From assembly GCF_020520425.1 (NCBI RefSeq), contig NC_079489.1, positions 82,528,810 to 82,592,809 on the forward strand: DNA of 64,000 bases, written 5' to 3'. This stretch comes from Spinacia oleracea (taxonomy: Eukaryota; Streptophyta; Magnoliopsida; Caryophyllales; Amaranthaceae). A program made the translations under genes and the position numbers. Of the stretch, positions 12,175 to 24,980 are shown piece after piece; the stretch's first letter is position 1; the number at the start of each line of letters is the position of its first letter. A model generated the notes under the pieces. That model made no database searches, was not told where the DNA came from, and saw nothing but the letters and a program-made list of their open reading frames with translations.

Positions 12175-12258
12175 CCATATGGCTAACAGAAAACTTAATG
12201 AGAACCATATGGCTAACAGAAAACTTCATGAGACCATATGGCTAACAGAAAACTTCCA
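12175..12258. repeat. Three-copy 30-bp tandem repeat
   Basis: CCATATGGCTAACAGAAAAC recurs at about 12175, 12205 and 12234, each copy followed by TT and a short variable end. It lies inside element A and includes the palindrome CCATATGG. Confidence 0.8.
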
Positions 12259-15004
12259 AACCCTTAAAATGAGAACCCGAAAGCAAAGTCGTTGGAGGGA
12301 GATATCCAAGATGACAAGATATCACCAGCAACGAGAGAGGAGCTCAAGGATACATAAACACAGTAGAGGTAATAAGATAATAAGATAATGAGGATGATAA
12401 TGCCATGGTAAACGTGTTTGTTTCAGCATAAGAAAATACAGGAAAACGTGTTAAGCCCTGCTTGCTTCAAAATTAGAGTTGAAGCAGCCCTTTGCAGTGT
12501 TCCTATTTGATTACAGCAGGCTTCTAATGTTAATAATAATCTCATGTAGAAGAAAATATACCTGCTAATCAGGCTAACTGTGAAGCTCTGGCATAATTCA
12601 ATTGTCCATCCTATTGTCCTATATCCTCATTCACGTAATCTTGCATGATGTAAAAATAACTAAGCTAAAAAATCAGTCACAACTACTAAAAATAAGCTAA
12701 ACAGTCTGAGTCACACACAAAAATGCATAATACAAAAAAAAAATTTACTTTTAGCGATAATAAGTTTACTTCTGCATAATTTTCGTTTTTAGTTCAACAC
12801 ATTTTAATCTAGCTAAATTGATTCACTTCTATCAAGCTTAAAATCGATAAGAAATTCAATCAGATCATCAGAAACATATATTGTATTCAACGATATTAGA
12901 AGCTCAAAGGAAAAAATACATAAATTTAAAACCTAGAAATCTAATTGAAATTTCCTCAAAACAAATCCAATTGAACGAAATTAGCATCTTTACCTCTATC
13001 TTTGAGAAACATTGGAGTGAATTCACGAAATTATGGTCGAATCCACAGCAAGTTAGAGACGAACTTGCAAGTTTAAGCTGAAATTGCACATCAATCTTTA
13101 GGAATTAGAGAAAGTGGTGAAAAACTAATTCGAGCATCATATTGAAGCAAAAAAAAATTGCAACGGAACTGAAGAAATTAAAAACCTAGAAATCGACTAT
13201 GACTGATTTGTGACTCTTACCATTATCAATGGTAATTTCACAGAAAATTGTTGACATGAAATTACAAAAGTAGATAAATAATTAAGAAAAGTAAATAAAA
13301 CTAATTTAAAAGTAAATCTCATAAACAAAATCTCAAGTTGCATCATATTTTCAAAAGTAGATAAATAACTCAGAAAAGTAAATGGAACTAACTTAAAAGT
13401 CAATTTAAATCATAGACGATATCAACTGCCAATATTTCTTTCTAGTTCCTAGGACCATAGAGTTGCAGACCTACAGTTGATAAGCACGCAACCTTACAGA
13501 AAGGAAAAGTTCAAACTGCAGGATGTTTGAGCAATGATTATCAGACTGTTCTGTGAGGTGTATCCGTGTATATGCTATTCTTTATCGCTTTCATATGTAC
13601 ATGTTTTGCTAGCTAGTTGGCAGGACAAATTTCTTTAACAACACAGTGTATCTAAGAGTTAGGAGAAGGTTACATCCATATGTTGGATCTGTCAAGGGCC
13701 CTAGACTGCAGTCTCTTCATATTTCAAAACGTCACCCCTGACAAACTATGGATATTCCCTATTGTTTTTCTTCGTGTACTGCACTACATCCTTGGAATGT
13801 CAAATAGGTGGGTTTGATATACCGTTGGTGGAGGGAAGAGGTTTTTCTGGGGTCACCTAAGAATTGTATGCTTTCTTTGGGATCACTGATTCTGTGCTTC
13901 AACTGGAAGAAAAATAATATACGGAGTAGTGACTGATTTGATTTTAGCAGCACTCTTTGCTTTTGTTGTGAGTTTTAGTTCTATAAAAATGTACTTCATA
14001 TCTCTTATTCCTTGCAACTAATCCCACACCGTCATCTACTGCAAACCCAGATGCTTGAACACAACTGGTACTGAACCCCCTGCAGTAACATATAACAGAA
14101 CAACTCCGACCAACTGACCTCAACTAAACAACACCAACAAATTTTCTCTACAACAACTTCTAAAGAAGCTAATTCCAGTTTTACATACAAATTTCTCTAG
14201 AACAGTTTCTAAATCAGCTAATTCCATAACCAAAACTGACTATCAACTCACAACCAGATTCAAAAGTAAACAAAACATTTCCTTAAAATTACACTTAATA
14301 TACTCAGAAGTAAACAAAGTATATTCAAAAGTAAACAAAAATTAAATTACATTACCTTTTTGTGGAATTTTCTCATTTCTCGACATTTTTCCTGTTAAAA
14401 TAAATAAACATGAAAAATTACACTTACAAAGTACACACAAAATTACACAAAAAATTGACTACAAAAATTTACTCAAAAAAAATTCAAAAAAATTAAAACA
14501 AAACATCAAAAATTCTGAAACAACGGGAGGAAAGAGAAAACACATCAGTAGTTCAGTCGCCAGAAAAATCGAAGCTCTCCGGCACCAGAAAATGCAATTT
14601 TGAAACTGCAAATTCTTCGAAACAGTAGGATTAACATGATGTGGTGAAATTTGCAGAAATTCGAGAAAAATTCGCGGAAATTCGAGTAAAATCGACATTT
14701 GAAAAAAAAAGGGCAAAATCAAAAGAACTATGTCAAAATAACTGAAAATCTCTGCAATCCTTCGCGAAATAACGGTATAATTAGAGGTTTTCAAGTGTAT
14801 TTCAAGAAAATTCGTTAAGGAGAGAGATGAGTGCGTTTGAAATTGAGGGAGGAGAGAGAAATTAGGTGAGTGAGTTGGTGGGAGAGTAAGAAAAGAACCG
14901 CGCATCTTTTAATTCGTGAGATAGATCTCAGCCGTCCGTTTTGTTTTAATCCAATGGCTACTAGAGGTTCTCATTATAAGAAGGTTCTCACCAGAACCTG
15001 GTCC

Positions 15005-15052
<48 letters not shown>
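15005..15052. repeat. (TA)n(GA)n microsatellite between elements A and B
   Basis: TA repeats (15005-15028) pass into GA repeats (15028-15052). The tract is the shared border of two TIR elements. Confidence 0.95.
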
Positions 15053-16633
15053 TTTACGCTCAAATGAGAAGAGAGCTTAAAATGAGAAGAATGAGAAAGA
15101 ATCCTGATCATTGAGTTTTATGAGATCAGACAATCGACAATCATTTACATCCAACGGTCGACAATCATTTACATCTAACAAACAACGCGCGCTGAATTCG
15201 TTTCATTAATGACACTTTAGTAATTTATTGGTAAACTGTATCCCAATATCGCTCATTTATGTCCAGTTATACAGTAGTTGTCACTCTCACGTGATTGAAT
15301 CAAGCCACGCCAAAAGGCTTCACATTTTTTCTCTCTCCTCTCTTTATCCAATGTGAACCTGATTCTACTGATTTAAATTTTACGTTGATCGAAATTCAAA
15401 ACCCATTTCTTCTTCCTCTAATTTAATTCTATTTTTCTATGGAATGTATAGATGGGTGAAGAGATGAAACACCAGCGCATGATCAAACAAATCAAACAAA
15501 AACATCAAACACCAGCGCATGATCAGTAATTAGTTCCATTGATTTCAATATCAATGCACCTCCCTTGTCCTCTTTCTCTTTCTCATCCTCCTCCTTTTCT
15601 CTCTCCTCCACGCAACCACCCACCATCCTATGCTCACTGTTATAACAAAATTAATCAAGGATAATCCCCAAAAATTAAAGTACTCATTTTTTCAAATGAG
15701 CAAAAAATGTTACTCATTTGTTCAAATGAGCAAAAAAAATACTCATTTGTTCAAATGAGCAAAAGAAAATACTCATTTATCCAAATGAGCAAAACAAATT
15801 ACTCATTTGTCCAAATGAGAAAAACAAATTACTCATTTGTTTAAATGAGCAAAACAAATTACTCATTTTTTTAAATGAGAGAAAAAAAATTAAACATAAT
15901 ATTGATAAAAAAAAATTGGGCGAATGAAATAATAATTAGTTCCCTGTTTTACCTCTCCCAAACTTCAAAGAACAACCATAAATTAATCAACACAAATTCT
16001 TATTTATAATGGGTGTACAATAAATATTGTACACCGGAGTAAAAGTTAACTCAAAACGATTAAAAGTTACATTTATATATGTAAAAGTTATTTATTTTTT
16101 AATGATAAATTTTTTCATTTGAATCAAAATTATTTCTTCAAAATCCCTAATAATGTATAAATTAATCATTTAACCATTTAAAATGTTTATCTATTAACTT
16201 TTTATTTTTATAATATAAAAATTACAGAAAAATAGGTTAAAGTTATAAAAAACTGCATAAAAGTTATCTTAGTGTACATTAAATTTATTGTACACCTTGT
16301 GCGCGCAAGACCTTTTGATTAATCAATGATTATATTTACACATGCTGTAAACTTCAATTTTGCAAATACAAGGTTCTTCTTCAAGCTTAGTTGAAAATGG
16401 AGGAGAGAGAAAGAATGGGGGAGTTACTGATGTTTATTTGGGAGGAATGTGGATGAAAGAGAAAAGGTGTGTGGGGTTTTTTAGGGGTTGTTCTTTTTTT
16501 TGGTCAAATTATTTGGGCGATTCATTGTTACGAAGTTCTTGACCACAGAATGTAAGCCGTGAGATTAAATTATTGGGAGGGTCAAGATCTTTTCTCATTC
16601 TTCTCATTATAAGTATCTTCTCATTGGAGGATG

Positions 16634-16637
<4 letters not shown>
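15053..16637. mobile_element. (TA)n-flanked TIR element B
   Basis: AATGAGAAGAATGAGAAA (15081-15098) is repeated exactly in inverse orientation at 16591-16608, with further similarity to the outer ends (TGAGAAGA-type). Both borders are microsatellites, (TA)n(GA)n on the left and (TA)n on the right. It is about 1.6 kb, has no transposase, and contains the hairpin array at 15681-15882. Its end sequences share TCTCATTATAAG with element A, so the two are probably related families. Confidence 0.65.
15681..15882. repeat. Seven-copy 30-bp array of self-complementary units
   Basis: Copies of CTCATTTGTTCAAATGAG or close variants start at 15683, 15713, 15742, 15772, 15802, 15832 and 15862. They are separated by A-rich spacers of about 12 bases. 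Each unit has 7-8-base inverted arms (CTCATTTG/CAAATGAG), so each strand can form a row of small hairpins. Confidence 0.9.

Positions 16638-16681
<44 letters not shown>
16638..16681. repeat. (TA)n microsatellite, right border of element B
   Basis: An uninterrupted TA run directly after the right end of element B. Confidence 0.95.
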
Positions 16682-16684
<3 letters not shown>

Positions 16685-17017
16685 AAAAAATATGTTATCT
16701 GGAAAAAAGTATTTGCAAAGTTTATCTAAAGAAAAAGTAGGCATCAAAATAATTGGGATTGATTTTTAATGCGGAATATATTCGCTTGAATGATTTTTGT
16801 TTAAACATTTAAATTAAAATATGATTTATTTGTGACAATATTAAAATGGGGCATAATAAAGTATTTGAAAGTAAAAATAAATTACAGAGTATTTGATTGC
16901 GACTTGCCTAGGGTAGGCGGGGAGTACATCCGCCTAGGACCCAAGGTGAAAAGGGACCCAACATAGAAATCTGTACAATATATTACCTATAATAATTATC
17001 AAACCCTCCAATCAGCA

Positions 17018-17130
17018 AATGTCCTTGGCTCAGTGGTAAAGTGGCGGAATGTCTCTATATTTGACTTGGGGACCGCGAGTTCAATTCCTCATAAACTTGG
17101 GGATCGCGAGTTCAATTCCTCATGCCTACT
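17018..17130 (+). pseudogene. tRNA-derived sequence (SINE head or tRNA pseudogene) with doubled B box
   Basis: TTGGCTCAGTGGTAAAGTGG resembles an A box/D arm. GCGAGTTCAATTCCTCAT resembles a B box/T arm and occurs twice, about 33 bases apart, each time preceded by CTTGGGGA. The acceptor stem is not preserved, so this is not a working tRNA gene. A truncated tRNA-derived SINE is likely. Confidence 0.45.
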
Positions 17131-18904
17131 ATATTAATTATTTTTTTGTTTAACAACTTTCCATCCTCTTTTTCGCACATTTTATTTTTGTTACCTTTGT
17201 TTTACTTTTTACCTAGTTATTTCTTTTTTATTCACTTTTACTGTTTCACTTCTGAGGTATTGATTTTCTAATCATATTTCACTAGTAGAAAAATCGCCAT
17301 GTGCTTCCCTTCAAGTGCGGCTCATATATTAAATTGGCAGCACTTGAGTGCACATAAAAAAAAAATAAAAAAAATATATATTTTCACAAGTGCGGGCTCA
17401 TTTTAGAAAATTGGCAGCACTTGAGTTTATGTGCGGGGTTTAAACCCAAATGCGGGCTCATTTGTAAAATGAGCCGCACAAAAGCTCTCTAAAAATAGTA
17501 CAGCGCACAAAAGCTCTCTAAAAATAGAACAGCACAAAACAGGTAAAAAAAAAGTCGTGATTTTTTTTCATTTTCCCGCTCCTCCTCCTTCCTCTTCTCT
17601 GCTTCTGCTTCAACCATCGCCATCGCCGCCGCTGCTTCTGCCGTCGCCATCGCCGCCGCTGCTTCTGCCGTCGCCATCACAGCCGCTGTTTCTGCCATCA
17701 CCGCTTCTGAGATGAAGAACGTATTCTCAAGGTTATTGCATAATTGATTCTCCCCCATCCGCCCACACAACCAGACGCTTCGACTTATCCTAATTTGAAG
17801 AAATTAGTCCATGATTCTGCTTAATTCAAGTTTCCCAGGTAATTACACTTTCTCTATGTGATTCAATTTTCGTTTTAGTTTAATTTCGATTTAAAATTCA
17901 AGTTCATATGTCCATTCAAGTTCATTTTTATTTGTTCTCATTTTCGTTGTTGAATGTGTTCAGGTAATTGGAAACAAATGGGACACTTACCTTGACCTTC
18001 TTCTAGCTGATTACACCGAAGGGTACTCCAATTCTTGAATCTTTTCGTTCTCTATGTGTCTATTTGTTGTTGATTTTACTTCAGTTAGTGTTTGTGTTTT
18101 CTGGTTTTTGTTAGATTAAGTTTTTTAAGTTATTAGTATATGTTAATTTTAGGATATTTGAGCTAAATTCAGTCACTAGTTGTGATAGCTTGCATTAGTA
18201 TTTGAAACTTTGGTGTTCATGAATATTTCTAATGGATGATTTGAGGTGAATTGTTTGGAGAGAGTGAAGAAAAGATGCCCTGTAAAGAGCATGTCCCGGT
18301 TATATGAAAATATCGTCTGGTGAAGCCTTGTTATATGATAGCTTTACTGGTTCTTCTAAATGTTTGATCTATTTTTTTGTACTAGAAAATTGATTTGAAG
18401 GTGACAATGTTGTCATGTGTGTAGTTATTGGCGTTGTCCTGATGGCCAGAGGGTTGCGGTTATGTATCTGAAATTCTCCATAGCTAACTCCTATGATTGA
18501 GTGGAATCAGTTAAGGACCTTAGGAAAGGCGAGGGATTGTGAGTCTATGATTATCTCCAGTGATTTGTAAGCAGCCTTACATTTCGTCGTTGGTTGCTGC
18601 ATATATTTTATATTTTTCTCTCCCTGAAATCCCAATCGCACTAGAGATCCATAACAAACATAAAAGATGTATTACAAAAGATTAAGTTGGCTTTTAGACA
18701 ATTGGGGTAGAAATGGAGTTTCTTATAAATGAAGTAGTTTACCGTAACACATTTTTGGGACTTAACATGCTATCCTAGATTTTCTTTTGCGCTCAAGAGA
18801 GTCGAATTCAACTACTGTTTTTGGTTTAGTCATCGTTCTTTATTCATTTAATTGAAAAATGTGTGCTATGCATATATTACTCGGTAAATACGCTATCTTT
18901 GCAG

Positions 18905-19633
18905 GGTCCACTTGGTTTGCTTTAGAAATGAAAGCGATAAGTGATGATTGTGAACGGTTCATCGCTTTTCCTTCTGGACATATATATTCAAGCAAACAAG
19001 GTATGCTACTATCTAATTCATAAACTATCTGGCTAAGACATGGTTTTAACTTAAAACTAGGCATTTAAGGACTTAAATGCCATTAAAGTGAACTTATTGC
19101 TGGTGGATTGAGAAGGTGGAACAACCCGCCATGGTACTCAGAGCAGATACCTTCAATTCCATACGACCCAACAATTTTATGTGTAGCTTTTGAAAAGGTT
19201 TATTGAAATTGTTGATTGTCCATTTTCTCTTAGTTTCAGCGTCACAATAACCCAAACTTCTCCCTTGTCTTTACTACTCGGCCATTTCAACTTGCTCCTG
19301 ACCTAAGAACTTGTTTATATGATATGAAGAATTTGTTCTCTTCTTATTTTTGCTGAATATGAAATTACTTGTGTTAGATTTCTTCTTATTTTCTGATTTA
19401 CGGTAGACTTAAATCTTCTTGAAATTAATTTAACTTTTGATTTATTAACCTACTCTCTTGACTTCTTTCAGTATGTACTTAAGAGATTAATGACAGATGT
19501 CCCATTTGGTGTACTTCTGTCAGGTGGATTAGATTCATCACTTGTTGCTGCTGTAGCTTCACGTTACTTGGAAGAAATGGAAGGAGCTTACCAATGGGGT
19601 TCACAGTTGCACTCCTTTTGCATTGGACTGGAG
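18905..19633 (+). pseudogene. Captured fragment of glutamine-dependent asparagine synthetase (three exons)
   Basis: Three exon-like blocks match plant asparagine synthetase (AS-B type, which makes Asn from Asp, ATP and Gln). 18905-19000 encodes the end of the N-terminal glutaminase region (STWFALEMKAISDDCERF). 19103-19197 encodes the linker (GGLRRWNNPPWYSEQIPS). 19472-19633 encodes the start of the synthetase domain with the ATP pyrophosphatase loop LSGGLDSSL. Exons 1 and 3 keep good GT donors (GTATGC, GTGAAT). The acceptor before exon 2 reads CTG where AG is expected. Introns are retained, so capture was at the DNA level. The rest of the roughly 580-residue enzyme is missing, so the fragment cannot encode an enzyme. 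It lies inside the CACTA element. Confidence 0.9.
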
Positions 19634-22600
19634 GTGAATATGCCTTTGTACTCCAGATGTAAAAAAAATTCAGCAGTTGTTGCTTAAGTTAAACTGCTAT
19701 GCTTATTTTGTTCATTTTTCCCCCTAAAAAACAAAAAACAAAAAACTAGGGGGTGTTTGTTTTGTGGGAGTTTGAAGGTGGGAATTGTAGTTTTAATCCC
19801 AAGTCCTCAAAGTCCCATGTTTTTTTGAAGGAAATAAAAATAAAGGGTTGGTGGGAATGGGCTTAAGGATATTTTCCTTCTATTCCCTACTTTTATCTAG
19901 GGGGTGGGGTGGGGTGAGGTGGTGGTGGGGGTATTAGCTATTAGAGGGACGGGAATAGGAAAAAAAAAGGGACCTTTTCTCTTTAATGAAAGAGAATAGA
20001 ATTGGGAAAAAATGGTTATTTTTCCCTGATGCTTCTCTTTGTTCCATTTTCTCAACATAACTATTCTTCTTGAGCTAGTTAGGTTTTGATTGTCGTGGGG
20101 GAGCCCAAAGTGTTGGATTTGATAATTGCTTGTTCTTCTGGATAGGAAATATGAAAGTTAACTTGTAACAGTACTTCCAGTATCTACGATGTGATGAATT
20201 TACATAAAACTACATCTTCTTAGACGAGTTGATAACAAAAATAAATATTGTTGGACTATAATAATCTAGACGAGAATTTAGTGCCAAAGTGGTGATAAGA
20301 CCAGTAATGATAACATGATTTAGTTATAGAATCTCGGCAAAGGATACTATAACTAAATCCTGTTATCAAGGGGCAGTATTTTATAAACCTTTGGGGGATT
20401 AATCTCAAAATATAGTAGTTGTCGTTGATTTCTTTGCATCTTCCCTCTTCGCTACAATTTTCCCAACCTTCTACAATACTTAACCTTTCTATCTTCAGTT
20501 CTTTGTTCATTATTTCTGGTTTCACTTTTTATAGCTTAGAGAGGTAATTGTTAGTTTTATCATGATTCATATGTTTATGTTTGATTCAAGACGAGATTGG
20601 TAATGATTGTGCTTTTGGACTAGGGGCTAGCCTCGTCGTTGTTGGTGTAATTCTTGTTGTAAGCTTCTAGTTTCTTTGGATCAGACTTACTTAAATGAAG
20701 TAGATTCCATCTTGTAAAGAAAATCATGAATAACTTGTTTAAATGTATCCATACTAGGAGGTGATGGTTGTATTTTTTTGATAACTATCTCATTAGTTTA
20801 CTTTTTGCGTTGGCACTTTGCATTATACATTGTTAGTTATATCATGACTCATGTTTTCTAATCAAAATCCAAACTGCTTGATCAGTTGAGATGATTTTGT
20901 TCTGCCAAGCTTATTCAACTCAACAACCTATCTAATCTCCTTCTTGCTTCTGGTTTTGGCTTCAATAAAGAATCTTGTCTAAATCACTAGCTGTCTTTCT
21001 AGGGCCTCTCTATGGGCACTTTAAGCCTTTAACCCGTTCATATATATATCAATGCAACGACAACAAATCTGGTTAAATTTGAACAATGAGTATATTTCTA
21101 CTATGTTGTAAATCTTGCTTGTTGATCTACTGATGTGAAATTTGAGCATATAATGAAACAAACTGTTTTACAAGGTTTCGATAGAATAAACCAAAAAGAG
21201 TAGTATAGCTACTGACTAGGAAAATCAGGTCTAGAGAACGCCAAACTGCCAAGTGGTTATGGTTGCTAAGCTAATCACTGCTAAAATTTTATTCTTCATA
21301 TTGTTTGTTATTGGCTTGATGTTTCTTGGTTCAGTGCTACTGAAATGCCTCTCTGCTGATTTGTATTGCTGATGTACTTGGTGATGCTTCCTGAAATATT
21401 GGAATCTCAATTGTATAGCTAGTTGGAATCTCAATTGCTGATGTACTTGGTGATGCTTCCTGAAAATTACTGAAATGCCTCCCTGTTAACAAATCTGTCA
21501 ATAGATTTATTAGGTCAGTTTTCAGACTTTGATATGTATTTTGATTCTAATATTTGTTTTTTTCACTCTTTAATCTGAAATAATTTTCGATACATGCTTA
21601 TATGGATGTGAGAATTGGCTATTACTTATTGCTTGGCTGATTAGAGAGTACTTTTATCATGAAATTTTTCAAGATAATACTCAAGTTATATATTGATGTT
21701 AGAAATCTCGTGAATAACAGGTACCAAGTACTTATTGCATTTTTTAAACTTTAATTTTTTATACCAAGTCATGCTGTCATAATATAAACCCCACCACATA
21801 TTCTTCCTCCTAATTTTATACTCCGTAATTTAGTTTGGCTAAGTTAATTGTGTTTACTTAATTGATCTGTGTTTCTTGTTTCTTGCGCTGCATTCTGATC
21901 TCTTCGTGTACTGTGTTTCTGTACTGTTGTGCTGCATCCTGATTTGATCATATTCTGCTTTTCTGATCTGTACTGATGCTTACTGATCTACATTGATGTT
22001 TATTGATCTGAACGATCGCTGCATACTGCTCTGCAAGGCTGCTGCATCATTAAGGTGCTTACGTATTGTTCTCGTCCCAACTTTGATCCTCATATTTCAG
22101 AACTAGGAGTTCAACAATGAAGATTCTGTATAGCTAAATACTTGTGCCAAAAATAAAATGAGAACTTTATTTGCTGATAGAGGGAGTAGTATATCGTACT
22201 TTAATAATATTCTTTTTGATGCAAAAACTAGTTGTTGTTGCATTCATTGATACTGCGTTGTTGTTGTTGTGTTGATGCAAGTACCTACGTTGTTGCTGCA
22301 TCGATGCAGTCAGGTCTGGCAGAAGAGAGATTGCATAAATGCAGTAGCCTGTTGCTGTCCTTGTGCATTTTTTGTCATGAGGAGGCACAATATTCATTAC
22401 CATGAATAAACATCTATAAATCTTGGCACATCCAATGAGGACTTCAAAAACCTAAATGCATAAAGCAATAAAAATGGTGGTGTTTGTTATTCAAGTATGC
22501 ATTTTTTGGATTTCATGTGTGTCCGGGAGAGTTAAAACATATAATATCTTTTCCATATGTAAAGAATTGTTAAAGATCTTATATATCTATGTGATTTTAT

Positions 22601-23119
22601 AAGTATCTTAGTCTCTTATGTGTTTCCTTTGTTTCCTGGTTGTGGCTCTTGGAAGTCCTCTTATACTATTCATGTTTCTTTTTCAGTGGATCATGTTCTT
22701 TGTTTTTTGAAGAAAGAAAGCACGTCAAAGTAAGTAAGTTTTTTTCTCTTTAGACACCGATGGTAGGTTTTACTTTTTTCTCCAGTCAAATTCACCACCT
22801 TCGATATGAATGTTTGTCTTGCTCCACAATCTTCGTGAGTCTTTGCTAAAACAACTCAAATAGAACCTAGAGATGCAAAAATGACCATTGGTTGAGCTAT
22901 CTTGTTTTTAGATAGGATGTTCTTACATTTTATTTCCCAAAGTCAACCTTGGTAATGCACAAAAGAAATTTAAAAGTCAAAACAAACACATACTAGCCAA
23001 AGTTTTCTAAAATATGTGACAATGATTACTAATAAGCTATCTTGTTATTAGATAGGACTTTCTTACGCATTGTTGAGTCTTAATATCATAAAACTAAGAA
23101 TATTAAACATGAATAGGTT

Positions 23120-24870
23120 CATTATTAAAAGTTGGGAGCGAATAAGCATTTTTGGTCAAAATATAACCTATTATGATTAAACGAGCCTTAAATGTGTATA
23201 ACTTGACCAAAGTACGTGAGAATGAGTCTTAGAACATTACACTAAGTCTAATTAACATATAGGGGTTTAAAATAATTATTTATGTTCATTAGTTGAAAGT
23301 TGGTAGCGAAATAAGCCATTGTAGTGAAAAAGTGAACTATAATGACCAAACGAGCCTTATATGTGCATAACTTGACCAAAATAGGTGAGAATGAGTATTT
23401 GAAACATAAAACTAAGTATATTAAACATGTAAAGGGTTTAAAATACTTATTTAGGTTCATTAGTTGAAAGTTGGGAGCGAAATAAGATATTTTAGTCAAA
23501 ATATGACCTATAATGAACAAACTAGCCTTTAATGTGCATAACTTCACCAAAATGGGTGAGAATAAGTCTTTAAAACATAAAAATAAGTGTATCAAACATG
23601 GAAACACTTTAAAATACTTATTTAAGTTCATTAGTTGAAAGTTGGGACCGAAATTAGCCATTTTAGTCAAAATGTGACCGATAATGAACTAACGAGGCTT
23701 AAATGTGCATAACTTCACCAAAATGGGTAAGAATGAGTCTTTGAAACATAAAATAAGTGTATAAAACATGGAAAAACTTTAAAATACTCATATAACTTCA
23801 TTAGTTGAAAGTTGGGACCGAAATTAGCCATTTTATTCAAAATGTGACCGATAATGAACTAACGAGGCTTAAATGTGCATAATTTCACCAAATTGGGTGA
23901 GAATGAGTCTTTGAAACATAAAGCTAAGTGTATATTAAACATGGAAAGACTTTAAAATACTCATTTAAGTTCATTAGTTGAAAGTTGGGGCCGAAATTAG
24001 CCATTTTAGTCAAAATGTGACCGATAATGAACTAACGACGCTTAAATGTGCATAACTTCACCAAATGGGTGAGAATGAGTCTTTGAAACATAAAACTAAG
24101 TGTATTAAACATGGAAAGACTTTAAAATACTCATTTAAGTTCATTAGATGAAAGTTGGGACCGAAATTAGCCATTTTAGTCAAAATGTGATCGATAATGA
24201 ACTAACGAGGCTTAAATGTGCATAACTTCACCAAAATGGGTAAGAATGAGTCTTTGAAACATAAAATAAGTGTATAAAACATGGAAAAGGTTTAAAATAC
24301 TCATATAAGTTCATTAGTTGAAAGTTGGGACCGAAATTAGCCATTTTAGTCAAAATGTGGCCGATAATAGTCAAACGAGGCTTAAATGTGCATAACATCA
24401 CCAAAATTGGGTGAGAATTAGTATTTGAAATATAAAACTAAGTGTATCAAACATCTAAAGACTTTAAAATACTTATTTAAGTTCATTAGTTGAAAGTTGG
24501 GACCGAAATTAGCCATTTTAATCAAAATGTGACCGATAATGAACTAACGAGGCTTAAATGTGCATAAAACTTCACCAAAATGGGTGAGAATGAGTCTTTG
24601 AAACATAAAACTAAGTGTATTAAACATGGAAAGACTTTAAAATACTCATTTAAGTTCATTAGTTGAAAGTTGGGACCGAAATTAGCCATTTTAGTCAAAA
24701 TGTGACCGATAATGAACTTACGAGGCTTAAATGTGGATAACTTCACCAAAATGGGTGAGAATGAGTCTTTGAAACATAAACTAAATTTATTAGACATGGA
24801 AGAACTTTAAAATATTTATTTAAGTTCATTAGATGAAAGTTGGGGCCGAAACTAACCAATTTTATTATTA
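23120..24870. repeat. Satellite-like tandem array, ~171-bp monomer, about ten copies
   Basis: The landmark AGTTGAAAGTTGGG recurs near 23124, 23291, 23462, 23633, 23803, 23976, 24146, 24316, 24488, 24661 and 24831, at intervals of 167-173 bases. Monomers also share GGCTTAAATGTGCATAAC and AGTCTTTGAAACATAAA. The first copies are more diverged (AGCG in place of ACCG). The open frames across the array are by-products of the repeat. Confidence 0.93.
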
Positions 24871-24980
24871 TACGGTTCATTTTTTTTTGTTATGAACAAA
24901 TTAAGTCTTAATTTATTGTACGATTCAATATTTATAATATAACTAAAGTGTATATATATTTTTTGATGGTCGATCTTTTT

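Noticed and set aside
15681-15882. CRISPR array
   Set aside because: The spacing is regular, but spacers are near-identical A-rich runs and the repeats are palindromes inside a plant transposon; there are no cas genes.
17489-17770. Protein with Ala-Met-Ala-Thr-Ala-Glu-Ala repeats
   Set aside because: It reflects a GCCGTCGCCATCGCC-type trinucleotide repeat in the CACTA element; no domain or gene structure.
19490-19687. Functional asparagine synthetase gene
   Set aside because: Only three of many exons are present, one acceptor is lost, and the fragment lies between CACTA ends.
23248-24797. Minus-strand proteins with repeated FSPILVKL words
   Set aside because: They are translations of the 171-bp satellite monomer.
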